From Casuarius casuarius (Eukaryota; Chordata; Aves; Casuariiformes; Casuariidae): 64,000 nucleotides of DNA. Under the pieces are notes generated by a model. The model searched no databases. It saw nothing but the letters and a program-made list of their open reading frames with translations, and had not been told where the DNA came from. Position 1 is the stretch's first letter. Every line of letters starts with the position of its first letter. The position numbers and the translations under genes are program-made. Location: NCBI GenBank assembly GCA_003342895.1, contig PTFA01000082.1, positions 2,166,793 through 2,230,792 of the forward strand. Direction: 5' to 3'. Below are positions 11,501-23,630 of this stretch, piece after piece.

Positions 11501-13141
11501 CATTTCTTTCATAATGATGTGCTATGTATGCCATGCATGGATCTGAAAATACAACAATACAATAAATTAGGGAAAGATGGTGATTGATTTAAGAGACCCA
11601 TTATTTTTACCACAGCTCTGCTAGGGGAATACCAGGACTGCAGTTTTTAACCAGACGTTCCACTGCTATCAGTGTCTTTTAGATAAGCCTTAAATAACAA
11701 CTGGAAAAACACTCTGGACAGCTTTATGAAGATAATAACAGCAGTTAAATTGTGATTCTTTGGGGAGAAACTCTTAGCAAATCACTGATGCAAATTTCTA
11801 AGTGAGATCTCCTCAGTCAGATACACAGAGGCAAAGAAACATGTCGTGTGGGTAGGATTAATGCTGCCCTTGTTGGGTTGCAGCTGAAGTTGTGTCCCAG
11901 CAGGTGGCCAGGATTTGTGCTGCATGCCCAGGCTCCCGGTGTCTGTCAGACCCCATGCTCCTGCCCTCCTCTCACTCCATCTTTCTGACAGCTGGACAGA
12001 GCAGACTGCTTGTTTCCCCGTCTGCCGTATAGCTCCTCTCATTGACACCAGGCTCNGGAGGGGAAGGTCACCAAAGAAAATGGAGCCATAGAATACGGCA
12101 ACTGTTGAAAGGCTGCGAGGAGCCTCATTCCCACCTGTACACAAAGATTGCTGTTTATAGTAAACACATTGAGTGGTGGCCTTGAGATGGGCAATAACTC
12201 ATGTGTGAGGGGCATTTTTGGATGGGAGGAGAGGGAATGCCTCCACCTCTCCCGCAAGACAATTAGCTGGAGCCTTCCCCAGTTGAAGCGTATCCTATCT
12301 CAGAGACTGTAGGAGCATAAACATATTTTCTCTTTTATACAGTTTCTTTCTTTCAAGGATCGATCGCATGTCAAATAGCTAATAATATCACACTATAACG
12401 GTCCACCATCAGTTTTGTGGAGGGTTATGACGAACATAATGCATTAGAGACTCCAGGTTTTAGGTGCTGGGAGTCTGCAATTGGAAAGTGTAGCCTTGCA
12501 GAAGTCTTCCTCCACACAGCACATGAGGATGGGCACTCACTAATTTAGCTACAGTGGTTAAAGATTTCATTCTCTTTTTTTCTCTTCGCTCTTTGGAAGA
12601 TTACATCTGCTAAAGGCTAACAGTAGTAAATATATGGCGATCCCTCACTGGTCACAGGGCATAGCCTGACACATTAGTGCAGAAAGGCATGTTGGCACTA
12701 ACTGATATGTTGGACCATAAGCTGAGGAGGAGACAGATGCCTTGTTGTCCTGCCCTTGCTGTTGCAGTGGTTTTTCTGGAAAAAGGTTGCTATGGACAGC
12801 AGGGGTTACTTACCTCCTAAAGCAGCCCTTGGACTGACAGAGGCTTGTTTCTGCCCTGGATTGACAATGTGATGGTTTTACCAGCCTACAGGTAAGTACT
12901 TAAAACTGTCTCTCAGGGACAGATAAGGCCTATCACTTGCTTTTTAGGACACTAGTGAAAGGAGGCTCACTGTCTACGTAATCCCCTGAGTCTCCCTGCT
13001 CTAGATGCGGAGTGAGACCTAAGTTCAATCCCCATTTCTTTGTAAGGACATTCAAGTGCGTGTCATGCAGGTAAAAACTGATGGCCTGTTGGTTAGGGCA
13101 AGCCCAGGGTAGGAGCTCTTTCCACCCCAATGGATATTAAA
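8565..13141. other. Noncoding stretch with a cluster of chance frames
   Basis: The segment 9897-10520 is open in one plus and three minus frames (up to 133 codons). The plus-strand peptide ends in a helical-looking, charged stretch (around LKAAQAIAKLYERELL), but it matches no family I know and has no clear splice structure. A 12-base poly-A lies at 9641-9652. The interval 10560-11760 is AT-rich. Nothing else is recognisable, and no gene is supported. Confidence 0.5.
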
Positions 13142-13165
13142 ATATTAATTGAGATATTAATTGAG
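13142..13165. repeat. Perfect 12-bp tandem duplication
   Basis: The unit ATATTAATTGAG occurs twice head to tail with no mismatch. A partial third copy (ATATTAA) lies just upstream. This looks like replication slippage. Confidence 0.9.
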
Positions 13166-13874
13166 ACAAATACTGTAACTCAGTCAGCAGGCCACTTGTC
13201 TGGGGATAAAGCCATGGGTCCAGACAGCTTTCTGACAGCTGTCGGTTGGTAGTTAATTGACTGCTGGAGCTTCCACATAAAGTAAGTAACAGAGATGTGA
13301 AAGGATCCCTGACTTTTCCTGCACTAGACACTACTAGCCCTGTAAAAACATGAAAAGAAATGATCCAGCTACAATCTAGTTTCTGAGTCTCATATGGGCT
13401 GTGAATGCTGAGATACAGAGCTGTGAAATGTGGGTCTGTGAACCAGAAAAGCTTTGGTAGGAAAGGAGGGGAGGACATCAGGGCTGGAGTGGGAATATCC
13501 AACAAGCATGAATAGCTGTTCCTGGTGGATACAATTGCTCATGTCCTTGCTTCATTTATATTCCCTCCATACCTACCTGAGTGCTCACTGACTTCATGGT
13601 GGCCTCCCAAATGTTCTGTGAGTTGTCCTGTTACTAGCTTCCTCTGGGAATAAATAAAAGTAATCAGTTAACTTGGAGCTGTGGTTATCTGAGGATTGTT
13701 ACTTTTGTGGGAAATAAACTCAGCATTATGCATGTGGACAGTGAGCCAGCAGTTAAGCCAAATTGAGGAATAATGGTGCCTTTAGAGCTTTTTTCCAAAT
13801 CCCTGCCGTTAGAGTTTTAAGTTCTGAAAGGAGCTTATTGCTTTCAGGGGGGACTGTTTTACCACAAGAAAATT
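13166..13874. other. Noncoding stretch, no gene recognised
   Basis: A 122-codon minus-strand frame (13137-13505) overlaps the start and has no recognisable domain. No repeat family or structured element can be identified. Confidence 0.5.
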
Positions 13875-13922
13875 GGAAAAGGAAGGAGAAAAGAAGAGAG
13901 GAGGGGACGGGGAAAAAAGGAG
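13875..13922 (+). repeat. Homopurine tract
   Basis: The plus strand runs 33 bases of pure A/G, then one C at 13908, then 14 more purines. Such polypurine-polypyrimidine tracts can form triplex (H-DNA) structures and often slip. No mirror symmetry long enough to be decisive is visible. Confidence 0.85.
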
Positions 13923-16119
13923 TGNGGTATTGTATAAAAACAATCAGGACTTAGTGGAAAGTGGAATTGGTTACTAATGATCTGTGGCTAAGAAAGTATT
14001 AAACAAATCCAGACTCCAGCCTCTGTGATGATAATACTCAGTGGGTGACAGGAATGCAACATGAATGTCAGTGAAGCAGGAAAGAGCTATAGCCCTGCCG
14101 TAGCGTGGTCTGTCTATTGCCCTAGCTTCACCGCTCTGTCAGAGCTTGACTTCCTAATGCCCACAGAGCATCAGCAATGCAGACCTATAGTGACAATTAT
14201 AACAATACTTTCTTAGCTGCTTCTCTCGAACCCTCCCTCCTTTCCCCTAAAAAAACCCCCAGCATATTTCTGTCTAACATCTATTAGTTCCCCTCAGAGT
14301 CATGTTGAGAATTCATTTGAAATAGGGTTGTAAGGAGCCTTTTTTGCAGTAGGGAAGAGTAATTGTTATCACTGCAGGAATTGTTGGATAAAATCCTATG
14401 GCCTGTGTTATATGGGAGGTCGAGCTACATGAATATTGTAGCAGTTCTTGCTGGCCTTAAAATCTATGTCATTGTCTGCTTCAGCAGGGCTGACTTACAG
14501 TCTAAAGGTTGTAACGTAAGGTGGGTTTTTTTGGTGAAATACTGACATTTGACTCTTTCTGTTTCCTAATACCTGTGATTTTTCAATTATGCCACTTGTA
14601 AGAGTTCATCTTATGCACCATGTTTATTCAAAGTACTTTAGCTTTTTATTTTGTTTTGTTTTAAATGTTTTCAATGCCAGGTACTTTTAGTGTGGCCACA
14701 GCCTGTTGGGGCAGAGAACAAATGACATGGTTCTTTGCTTCCAACTTCTGTGGGCTAGTTTCTTCCTTGCCCTCTAAGCCCACTTGGCCTGTACAGCCCT
14801 TCAAAGAAGTGGGTCCTGAGAGTCCTTGACCTATTCAGGTGTCCCTGCATCACTGACTCCTGAAGCCAGTAACAGTCCAGTGGGAAGAGCCATCTTTCTG
14901 GGCTCATGGTATTCCCTACGTGCAAATGTGTCAGGCAGCAGTGGGGAAGGTGAAGGCAAAGCTGTTTCCTTTTCCAGTTCTGCAATGGGCATGGCTGCTG
15001 CNGTGCAGGAAGGATGTAGGACTGGGGCTAGTTGCAAGATCTGGTTCATGTTACTGTGTCAGCTACAGGACCCCTAGGAAAGGGAAAAGCTTATTAGTGT
15101 ACCCCTGTCACAATTTGCACAGTGATGTGTTGCCAGATAGATGGTTTTTGTGTCAAAGGCTAAATCCAGTCCCCAAAACTGAAGAAATTTGGAGCAATCA
15201 CTGTCTTTCTGTCCAAGCATATGTCCAGGGCTCAGCTCAGTGAGGCTCTTATGTTTGTTGCATGTAAAGAGTAAAGAGAAAAAGACTACAGGGATTAGGT
15301 ATCTAGGCTCCATTTGGGGCCTCTCACTTCATTACTTTGCTAGAATATTTTCTAGTTTGATTACTTCAATCACAGGGTTTTTTGTTTATTTGCTCTGCTG
15401 CTAAACTGTGATTTCTCAAATCGCTCCCTGTTGGCCCTTTTATAATTCTGAGCTTCCCTAATAACCTTAATTTTCTGTCCCAGTTTTCTTCTTCAGTGTT
15501 AACACCTGCTATTTTCTATTTCTTTGTAAGCTGAAAACTGTTATGGCGGGGCTCTGTTTAGTAGAGTGGCTATGGTGAGCTGAAATATCCTAATCAAATC
15601 CTGTGCTCATATGGAGCTTAGACAACAAAGAAATTTGAAAGAGGTGTAAAATAGTTTTCTGTTCAAACAATGAAAAATCATTTGTCTTCACTAGTGTTCT
15701 ATAGGAAGTTCAACAGAAACAAATAATGTGGTCATTTCAGTCAGACTGCAGCTCTTGATCTTGCTTGTATACCTGCATTATTAGGGAAGGAAAGGAAGAA
15801 TACATATACATACAATATTTTATGCGGAGAAGAATGCAAGTATGTGAAGCAGTGGACAGTGACCTATTTCTCACCAGTCAGGAGAGCACTGTTGCTGAGA
15901 AATCTCATCTTCTTGCTGTCTTAGATATAGGACATCTAGTTATGCTAGTTCTCATGATCAGACCAGCAGGACTGCCAAAGAAAAATATCCGTTTTTCTTT
16001 AACAGACCTCAATGTGTTTTGCGTTGCAGATAAAACCAGTCTCTACTTATGTACCTCACTTTTTTTCTGCCTAGAATCATCACCTTTAATCTCATTTGCC
16101 TCTGTGTAAACAGAGTGAA
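13923..16119. other. Noncoding stretch, no gene recognised
   Basis: Around 14750-15310 several frames on both strands stay open for 70-107 codons through an average-GC segment, each with no recognisable product. The remainder is AT-rich unique sequence. No RNA gene or repeat family can be assigned. Confidence 0.5.
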
Positions 16120-16124
16120 AATTG

Positions 16125-16290
16125 TCTGACAGTTAAAGGTATAGCCCAAGTTACACTGAGGATGCATATAGTCAAAACTATATTCAGTCCCAAGACTGAA
16201 TTCTGCATCAGTATAAACCTTGACATAACTTCAGTGGTGTGACTCTTTATCTGCATCAGTGGATGTGAGGGGAAATTTGGCCTTTCCTTT
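16125..16290 (+). repeat. Old sauropsid repeat relic, partly palindromic
   Basis: Phrases such as CCCAAGTTACACTGAGGATG, CTGCATCAGTATAAACC, AACTTCAGTGGTGTGACTC and GAAATTTGGCC follow the order of a palindromic MITE-like repeat that I recall from turtle and crocodilian genomes (agttacactggtgtaaat ... aatttggcc). A perfect short inverted repeat, ATTCAGTC then CCAA then GACTGAAT, lies at 16182-16201. The copy is diverged. The family name is left open because no alignment could be run. Confidence 0.45.
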
Positions 16291-17105
16291 TGAGAGTTCT
16301 CCCGGTCTTCAAAAGTCCAGGAACATGGGGCACCTGATACTTCTTCTGTTGCTGGCTTTGAGTCTGGGAAACTCAACTCAAGGTAGATCATTTAGCTAGA
16401 GATTGGATCTGGAGTGGACTCCATGTTACTGTTGTGTTGGATGAAACCTGGCAAACACTTTCTGTATCAGCTTCCATAATAAAAGGTTGATATGGGAAAT
16501 TGGATTGCAGAGGATAATGCAAAAAAAGATATGATGAAAGTATTCTTTGGACAGAATGAAAGTAGAAGGCAGTCTGCATGCAGGCAGCTTGGAAATGACT
16601 ATCTTAAGAAGCAATGGCAGCCAAGATTAGGTACAAACACTTGTATTACACATGCCTATTTCTCATTTTCGCAGTTCAGTCATTGCTGTTGGTGCACTGC
16701 TTGCAATACAAGATTTCATACTTCGTTGTCTTAGTAGTTGTTTCGACCATTGGCCACTCCTAGTCTAAACTGAGATTACTTCTTGGAGACCAGTCTCAGT
16801 AAGATGGTTTTGAACTTGTGAAAAGTTGGAATTGGAGGCTGAGGATGGGTCTAGTCCTGTTCTCAGGTGAAATTCCCTATGAGGAACTAACTCTGAAGTC
16901 TGACATTCATGTGTCTTAGGCTGAATGTACGCAATTAATCATTTGTATCAATAGCTCCAACAAGTCCAGGTCAAGGACTCTGGCCCTGATGAGGCAGGTA
17001 GACACTGAACAACATGAAATCCTTGCTTCAGAGAACAAACAGTTTAGATATTGAACAATATGTGCCAAGCAAGACAGATGGACAAGAATATTGCCTGTCA
17101 GCATA
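16291..17105. other. Noncoding stretch before the LINE
   Basis: Short frames overlap on both strands and none is recognisable. No repeat family could be assigned up to the edge of the CR1-type element. Confidence 0.5.
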
Positions 17106-17908
17106 AAAAGCTAAAATGAGTCAGGCCAAGGGCCCTTCAGCCCAGGATCCTCTCTCCTGTGGTAGCCATGAGCAGATATCCAAGGAAGAGCAAGAATAAA
17201 GCAAGCATACATAATACTCCTCCCTAGTGCTCTCCTAGCCTTCATTTACTTTCAGCTTAGAGAATTTCCTGATCTTTTCGAGCTCTATTTCAAAATGGAG
17301 TCTCTTCCAACAATTCGTCTGTCCTTCTCTTGAATCTACATCATTTTCTTGTACGCACAACTTCCTTTGACAAGGAGCTCCACAGGCTGACTAACTCTTG
17401 TGTGAAGGACCACTTCTTTCTGTTTGCTTTGAATCCAGTTCATATTAGCTTCATTTGACAGTCTCTAGTTCTCGTAGTGGAACAGACAGTGAAAAGTCAA
17501 TTCCTATCCACCTACCGTATCATTCACGGCTTTGTAAAACTCTACAAACCATTCCATGCTTTATCTATCATAGTTGATCTTTCACTGAGATTTTTCCACC
17601 TCTGGTGTTTCCTTTCTGAAATGAAGGGACCTAAACTGAGTAAATATTCAAGCTGAAGACGGACAGAGTATTAATTATGTTTTTGTTTTGCTCCTTATTC
17701 CTAGCATTTAAATTACTTTCTTGACTGCTGTTGAGCACCAAGCTACACTTTCATGAAGCTGTGTATCCTAACTTCACACTCTCCTGAATGGTAATCGTCA
17801 GCTTAGAATCCATCATTTTGTATGTGAAGCTAGGATTTTTTTTGCCCCCATGCATCACTTTATACTTTCTGAAATTGAATTGTATCTGTCACTTAGTCTT
17901 CTGGTCAC

Positions 17909-18103
17909 TTAGATTTGTAAGGTCTTCTGCAGGTCTTCGCAGCTGGTCCTCATTCTTATTCCCTTGAATAATTTCATATCATCAGCAAACTTTGATATTG
18001 CACTGCTCAACCACCTTTCCAGGTCATTCATGAATATGTTAAACAGCACAGCTCTCAGAACAGACCCCAGCAGAATTGCACCGTGAAGGATACTTGTTCC
18101 CAT
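17909..18103 (-). pseudogene. Reverse transcriptase fragment of the CR1-type LINE
   Basis: This is the longest frame over the RT core, 64 codons. It covers the block that normally reads GVPQGSVLGP (here degraded to ILHGAILLGSVLRAV), then LFNIFMNDLERW, and the active-site box SKFADDMKLF. The two aspartates of the catalytic FADD box remain. The upstream RT blocks lie in other frames and the fragment ends at a stop, so it cannot encode a working polymerase. It is an internal piece of the element at 17106-19395. Confidence 0.85.
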
Positions 18104-18578
18104 TGCAAGGACAGGTCATTTACTATACCTTCTGTTTCCTGTCTTTTGCCCAATTATCTGTCCCTGTCAGGTCTTATCCCATGGCTGCTAAGTTTCTTTA
18201 GAAACCACTAGTGAGACACTTTGTCAAAAGCACTTTGAAAAGCCAGCTGGACTTCGCTTGACTGGCTCACCCTACCAACATACTTGTCAACCCCTTCAAA
18301 AAACTCTAATGGATTTTACAAGGCTGAACTTCCCTTTACAGGGTGACATTGGCTCTTATAAGTAGATTGCATTTAGCCGGGCATCTTGGATAAATACTGT
18401 CCTTTATTGTAGCTTCCACAAATTTGTGCACTAGAGATATTATCTGGCGGGCCTATAGCTCTCTGGATTCTCCCTGGTGTCACAAGTTTTCATGGTGCCC
18501 AAGAAGTTAAAGTGGAAGGTCACTTACCCCTGTTAGTAATTCAACTATTTCCTCCTTCAGCTCTCTCAGAACTCTTGC

Positions 18579-18887
18579 CTAAATGCCATTTAGTCTGAAC
18601 AATTCATTAGTGTTCATGTGCGATATGGTAGCCTCTTCCACAGTTACTTCTGTTTCACATAGATCCTCTACAGCACTGCCTTCAAAAAAGGCTTCCAGTG
18701 TGGAACTCTCCTCAGTTTCTTCTACACTGAGCACTGATGCAAGGATTACTTCTGCTTTTCTGCAACAGCCTTTCTCTCTCTGGGTACTCATCCTGGTTGT
18801 CAGTGGACCATACAGACTGCCTGGAAGGCTTTTTGCTCTGATGTGCAGGAAGAAGAATTTAGTGCTACTTTTGATTGCTTCAACCAA
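18579..18887 (-). pseudogene. CR1 ORF2 fragment between endonuclease and RT
   Basis: This 102-codon minus-strand frame corresponds to the linker between the endonuclease and reverse-transcriptase domains. It contains SLYGPL, a KAEVILASVLS segment equivalent to the usual 'baffling ... SVFT' region, FEGSAVEDLCETEVT, and a terminal LFRLNGI that aligns with the conserved '...GPDGI.PRVLRELA' block, followed by a stop and then ARVLREL. It is part of the same decayed element and is not an independent gene. Confidence 0.75.
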
Positions 18888-19395
18888 CTGTTCCTCAAAC
18901 TCTTTTTTTGGCCTGCCTAATTATATTTTTATATTTAATCTGCCAGAGTTTATGATCCTTTTTATTTTCTTCATTTGGATACAGCTTCTGCTTTTTGAAT
19001 GATGCCTTCTCAGTTCTAATAACCACTTTTACTTCCCAAATCTTTAGCTCACTGCTCCACCACACTTGCTTATTTTAATTGTTTCTCAAGCTTTTCCTAA
19101 CATAGAGCATGCGCTGAAGCTGTGCTTTCAGTAAGGTGTTCTTCAGTAGCCTCTGTACTGCCTGTAAGGATTTCATTCTGTTAGCTACCCCTTTTATTTT
19201 CTTTTTAACAAGCTTCCTCATTTTCACATACTTCCACTTCTCAAAGTTTAGCATATCTGTGGTAGATTTTTGACCTTTGCTGCTCCAGTGGGGGTATTGG
19301 ATCTAAGTACATTATGGTCACTGCTACTGAATGATGCTTTTCCTGTGAGATTTTGAATCAGATCCTGCATATTATTTAGTATCACAGTGGCAAGT

Positions 19396-22300
19396 ACTTT
19401 GGGAGCCTGAGGTGAACAGAATTTAATGTAAAAAGGAGACAGCTCAAGTACTCAGAGCACTATCAATACAATTGATTTAAAAGCAATATGGGGGAGGTAG
19501 GTTTAAGAAGTTATTTTAGAGTAGTAAACAGGGAATTTATCATAGACCATTGAGAGAGGTTAGTGTGGAGATGGACTGACTGAGGCTAATATCACTGGAA
19601 GAGTAGAGCTGGGGTCAGCTGGCAGATATATAGACAGCGCNATGGAGTGACTGCAGGCAGTAACAAGAACAAACAGAGGAGAGAAAATGCTGGATCAGGA
19701 AGATAACTTTGGTAGCAGTACTTAGAATGGATTTGAAGGAGGATCAAGGAGTATTACCGGTTGCAGGGTGAGGCACGAGGAGATAATATGGCTTTTCTCC
19801 ACACTAACTTTTTTATGTGAATGACGTTTCCTCTGTGCAAACAGGGCCAATGTCCTGAATGCATTTGGACAACTGGGCCCCTGTCTGAACCAGTTCATAT
19901 ATTTTAATCAGATTCAGACCTTATAAAACTTTAACCTGAATACATTCAGTTGTGATAGGAATTAAAGATTAGAAGTTGCAAGTGGGACTGATAGTCTTGA
20001 AAAAATACCAGCGTGCTGCAATGCTACGAGAATACATGTACCATACTGCCTAGAGGATCCTCCAGTAAAAGGAAAACTAGCAGAAGAACCTCAGGTCAAA
20101 ATTGCTAACAGAAGGCTAATCCTTTAACTAATTAGAGTGCTGCAGATGAACCTTTCTTATGCAAAGGAAGTGGGTAATTTTGTGTTACTATTTTGCACAT
20201 GCGGGTTTTATTCACTGAGGAAATGTAATCATCTATCTGCCTAGGTAATGCTTTTCTCCCCACACCCCAGCCCCTGGCTTAGGAATGAATGTGTGTAGAA
20301 TGAATATGTGCGGTAGTAACTATATACTTTTTTCCTGATTTATTTGGTCCCATACATGCTGAGTACATCAGGCATCTGTTTAAGGGTGTCTTTCTGGGAA
20401 ACTGTGGACTAGTGGAGTATTGAACTTGGTATAATACGAATCTCTCAATAAATAAAAAATCTCCTACTAAATCTTGCTTTATAAAGGCTGAGAAGAGAGA
20501 TCTGTAGCATTCCACCTGCGTATGAATCGATTTCAATCAGCCTTTAGGAGGTTTCAGGCTGCGTTAGCTGTAGGATAGCATAGTGCAGCAGCAAAACTTC
20601 CCTCACCTCCCTTATTGACAGTTTTGTTATGAAACATGAAATATTTAGATAGAGGAGATTCATCCCAGTACCGCAGACACACAGCTTTGTAATCTTTGCG
20701 TCAAGCCTATTGTAATACTCTCCATAAACACACCAGTTTCCCAGTCACATGCAACAGTGCACCAACTTGTCTGGATAAGCCTTTTCTGGAAACAAATTAG
20801 ATCCCTAAAAAAATAAAATTTGTTTTTCTGCCTTTTTTCATAGCTTTTTCTGTGTTTAGGAATATGGGCCAACTTTCTCATTTCAGAATACTCTGACTCA
20901 GATATGGGCAAGGTGAGAGGTTAGAGGCCTCATTGTTAATGAGAGAGGCAGCCTCTGATTTTTACATTAATTGAAGCATTTACATTTTTCAGCAGAAATA
21001 AAATGCAAAACTAACACATTCCTTGGAGATTTATAACCCCATGATGGATTCTCCTATCCTCTCTCCCTTAATTATCCCAAATTATCTGAACTCTCACGAA
21101 GAAGAAAGAAATTAATATTAATATTCCATTTAGAATATACTCCAAAATGCGGTAGAAAATGGAAGCAATAATAATGATAAAGAGGGTAGCTGAGATGATT
21201 TGGAATATATAATCTTTCTTCGATTCATTGCAGCTTTCTTATACTAGCATAAGCCAGGAAAAGTCTGTCTTGCATTCATTTAGCAGAGCAATTTTTGTGC
21301 TGCATTGTCTTTCAGTATTTAAGTAAAAACTTGGTAAAATATTGCTCTATTAGATGCAATATTTTGGCTTCCTGCCTTGATCAGAAAAAAAAATAAGGGT
21401 AAAAGAAATTGGATAGCTTGTTCGCAAGGGTGTTTGCACATGGCAGGGCAAATAGACAGGTAAGGCTCATCACTGGAGAGTAGACAGGAAAAACAGCAAG
21501 AAGAAAAGANCAGGCATAAAGTGGAGATGAAATGAAGCAGAAATTATAGGTTATGCTGAAAGAAAGGAAGGAATTACAGTTATCTGCAGAGTAAACAGTG
21601 AGGTCAAATTAATCATAAGCTGCAAATGTTCAATCCATATATAAGGTACAGAGGACAAGGAAGAGGGGCTGTTTGCATGAAAGAGACTGTGACAGAAAGG
21701 TGCAACAGGAAAGGGTGTGAGGAAGAAGGAAGAATGTGTCTTCATTTGGATGGTGAGACCTGTGGGCATGGTAAATCCTCATTTAGCCGCTGCTTAACTG
21801 CTGATGGTGTGTTGAAGGTTTGTAACTGGTCTTTACTACTCAGGGATGGCTCCTAACTCCTGCCCCAGATTCCTTGCTCCCAACTTTAGGCCATTGCCTT
21901 TGGGCTCCCAGTGCCTTGGAAGGTGGTAGTTGTATGGTATGAGTAGAGGTGAGGCTTAGTTTTGTTTTAGAAGTGGCCTAAGGTGGAAAAAACCTTGTGA
22001 GAACAATCCTCGATGTTGGGGTACCATCTACTCTGGACTCATGTGTAAGCCTAAGTTCAGCTTCAAACTGGAAGGCAAATTATAAATTGGTCCCATAACC
22101 ACTTCTTCATCTTGTTCTGTGTAAATTTGTTCAGTATTTGCATTAACAGACATTCACTGGGTGGAGCCACTGACTTTCAAAGGACCCATCCATCACCTGT
22201 GAGCACCTTGGTTTACATCTGCCTTGCCATTACACTCTCCGCTGTATTTACCAGTTATGTTATCCAATGAAAGTTATGTTTGATTTCTCATGCAATTTTT

Positions 22301-22639
22301 TGTGCTTTTTCATTATTTTGTAACAACTTTGGCAGGTTGCTGTAAGGGTGGAAGACACCAACCAAAGTGAAGCCCATCTGCAAAGCTGTTGCATACGGCA
22401 TCACATATTGGGCTTGAGAACGGATTGTGGGAGAAAAGGCTGTCTTATTAAAGAAAATCAACAAGGAATGATATTAAAAAGGGCGACAACACACTCGAGA
22501 TCAGCTGTGAACCAAAGAAGTCGTTTTGCTGTTGCTCTTTAGCTTGAAAATAGCCTTTACTGTTTTTATAACACTTTGCCTGCTCTGCTTTGTTTGCTCA
22601 GGTTTCAGAGATTGAAGGAGTGTTTGTGAGGAGTGTTGA
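19396..22639. other. Noncoding stretch, no gene recognised
   Basis: The segment at about 19480-19790 is purine-rich with a repetitive feel (GAGGAGAGAAAATGCTGGATCAGG near 19660) and may be another old, unnamed repeat. It contains an isolated N at about 19641. From 20900 to 21420 the sequence is AT-rich. Frames are 60-85 codons and unrecognised. Confidence 0.45.
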
Positions 22640-23000
22640 GAAATGCAGCTACACTTGGGTCTGGCAATATAAATGAGCTGGGACTGCTCAGTGTCCCATA
22701 TAGTTGGGGCCTATGGTGCACAGGACCAAGCGTACCTACTATCGCAGGTGACCTTACTGCAGTGCTATCTCCAGGTCACAGGAGGACACTGTGGACGGGC
22801 TGGGCTGGGCGCCGCAGCACCAGGCGTCGCTATGCTGCATGTGCAGTGGAGCTCACCCCTGTATTGCACACAGTGCATCCGCAGCACATGTGCAGAGTTG
22901 TACCCAACAAAGTGCTGTACAGGACCATATACTGGCACAACTGCCTCGCTGTACTTGGATACTCNGGGTTATAGTACGCTGCTACAGTTGCAGTGGAGCT
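22640..23000. other. CpG-bearing GC-rich islet
   Basis: About ten CpGs fall between roughly 22735 and 23010 (for example GGGCGCCGCAG near 22806 and GGCGTCGC near 22823). Three overlapping plus-strand frames of 98-113 codons cross it, each interrupted by an N at about 22965. None gives a recognisable product. The content differs sharply from the AT-rich flanks. It may be a small regulatory islet or a remnant of a GC-rich repeat. Confidence 0.35.
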
Positions 23001-23427
23001 AGGGGGTGTTGCGGGTTGGATGCTTTGGGTTCATTTTTAGTTTGGAGTGTCTGGGAAATGAGTTTGTGTGTGTCAGCCTTCTTCTAAGGCCAAAATATCT
23101 GGGAAGAAACGCAAGGTCCTAATGCAGTGGTTTGTTGCTCTTTTCAGTCTAGGGACTTTTAGTCTAAGTCAAAGCAATCCTGTAATCCTGCCTCCTTAGC
23201 TTTATGTAAAAGTAAGAATGAAAACCAAGCTAGAACAAAGACCGCTGCTAAGGATAATAGTAGCAGCTACATGGTCTTGGTATGACTGTGTGTTTTGAAT
23301 AGTTGCTAGTGAATATGTGACCTTTAAACGTAACGGAATGGGGAAACTAGATTTTATTTTGTTTAGCCTGATGCAACAATTTCAATGTCATGCATTGCAA
23401 AAAGACTTGCAATCCACCATTGAGAAA
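23001..23427. other. Noncoding stretch before a MIR copy
   Basis: This is unique AT-rich sequence with no recognisable feature. Confidence 0.5.
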
Positions 23428-23630
23428 CAGTAATATCATGGATAAAGCACTGGACTGGGATTTTATTCCAGGCATAGTCATATACTTTCTACATTAATGT
23501 GGCCAAAAAAAAATAGTCAGTCCCCTTTGCCAGGCTTTTCTTATCTCTGAAATGAGAATGATAATCCCATAACACCAGTCTGTGGCAAATACATGAGTAT
23601 TAACAATATTTACTAAACAGTTTCAAATTA
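23428..23630 (+). repeat. MIR-family SINE relic, sense orientation
   Basis: The sequence follows MIR order: TCATGGATAAAGCACTGGAC (tRNA-related head), a degraded middle, then CTTATCTCTGAAATGAGAATG and ATAATCCCATAACACC, matching the core 'ctcatctgtaaaatggggataata.tacc', and finally a tail with AATACATGAGTATTAAC. A poly-A interruption lies near 23504. The identification rests on ordered consensus words I remember. Confidence 0.7.

Larger units (their letters stand above)
17106..19395 (-). mobile_element. 5'-truncated, inactive CR1-type LINE (antisense)
   Basis: Read on the minus strand, this is a decayed non-LTR retrotransposon of the CR1/L3 group. In sense order the pieces are: the end of the endonuclease with an SSDHN-like motif near 19320; a linker with a VEETEESST-like segment near 18700; ARVLREL near 18560; an NPESYRP block near 18470; AFDKVSH near 18215; VLFNIFMNDL near 18045; and the catalytic-site variant FADD at 17988-17999. 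The remainder to 17106 is the 3' part and untranslated end. Stop codons and frameshifts break every domain, and the 5' half of the element is absent, as expected from incomplete reverse transcription. The antisense wording closely follows a CR1 family I recall as very common in turtles and crocodilians. No clear target-site duplication was found. Confidence 0.9.

Noticed and set aside
12980..13060. tRNA-like B box (AGTTCAATCCCC) near 13022
   Set aside because: There is no convincing A box or cloverleaf. It may be a SINE scrap, but it is too short to call.
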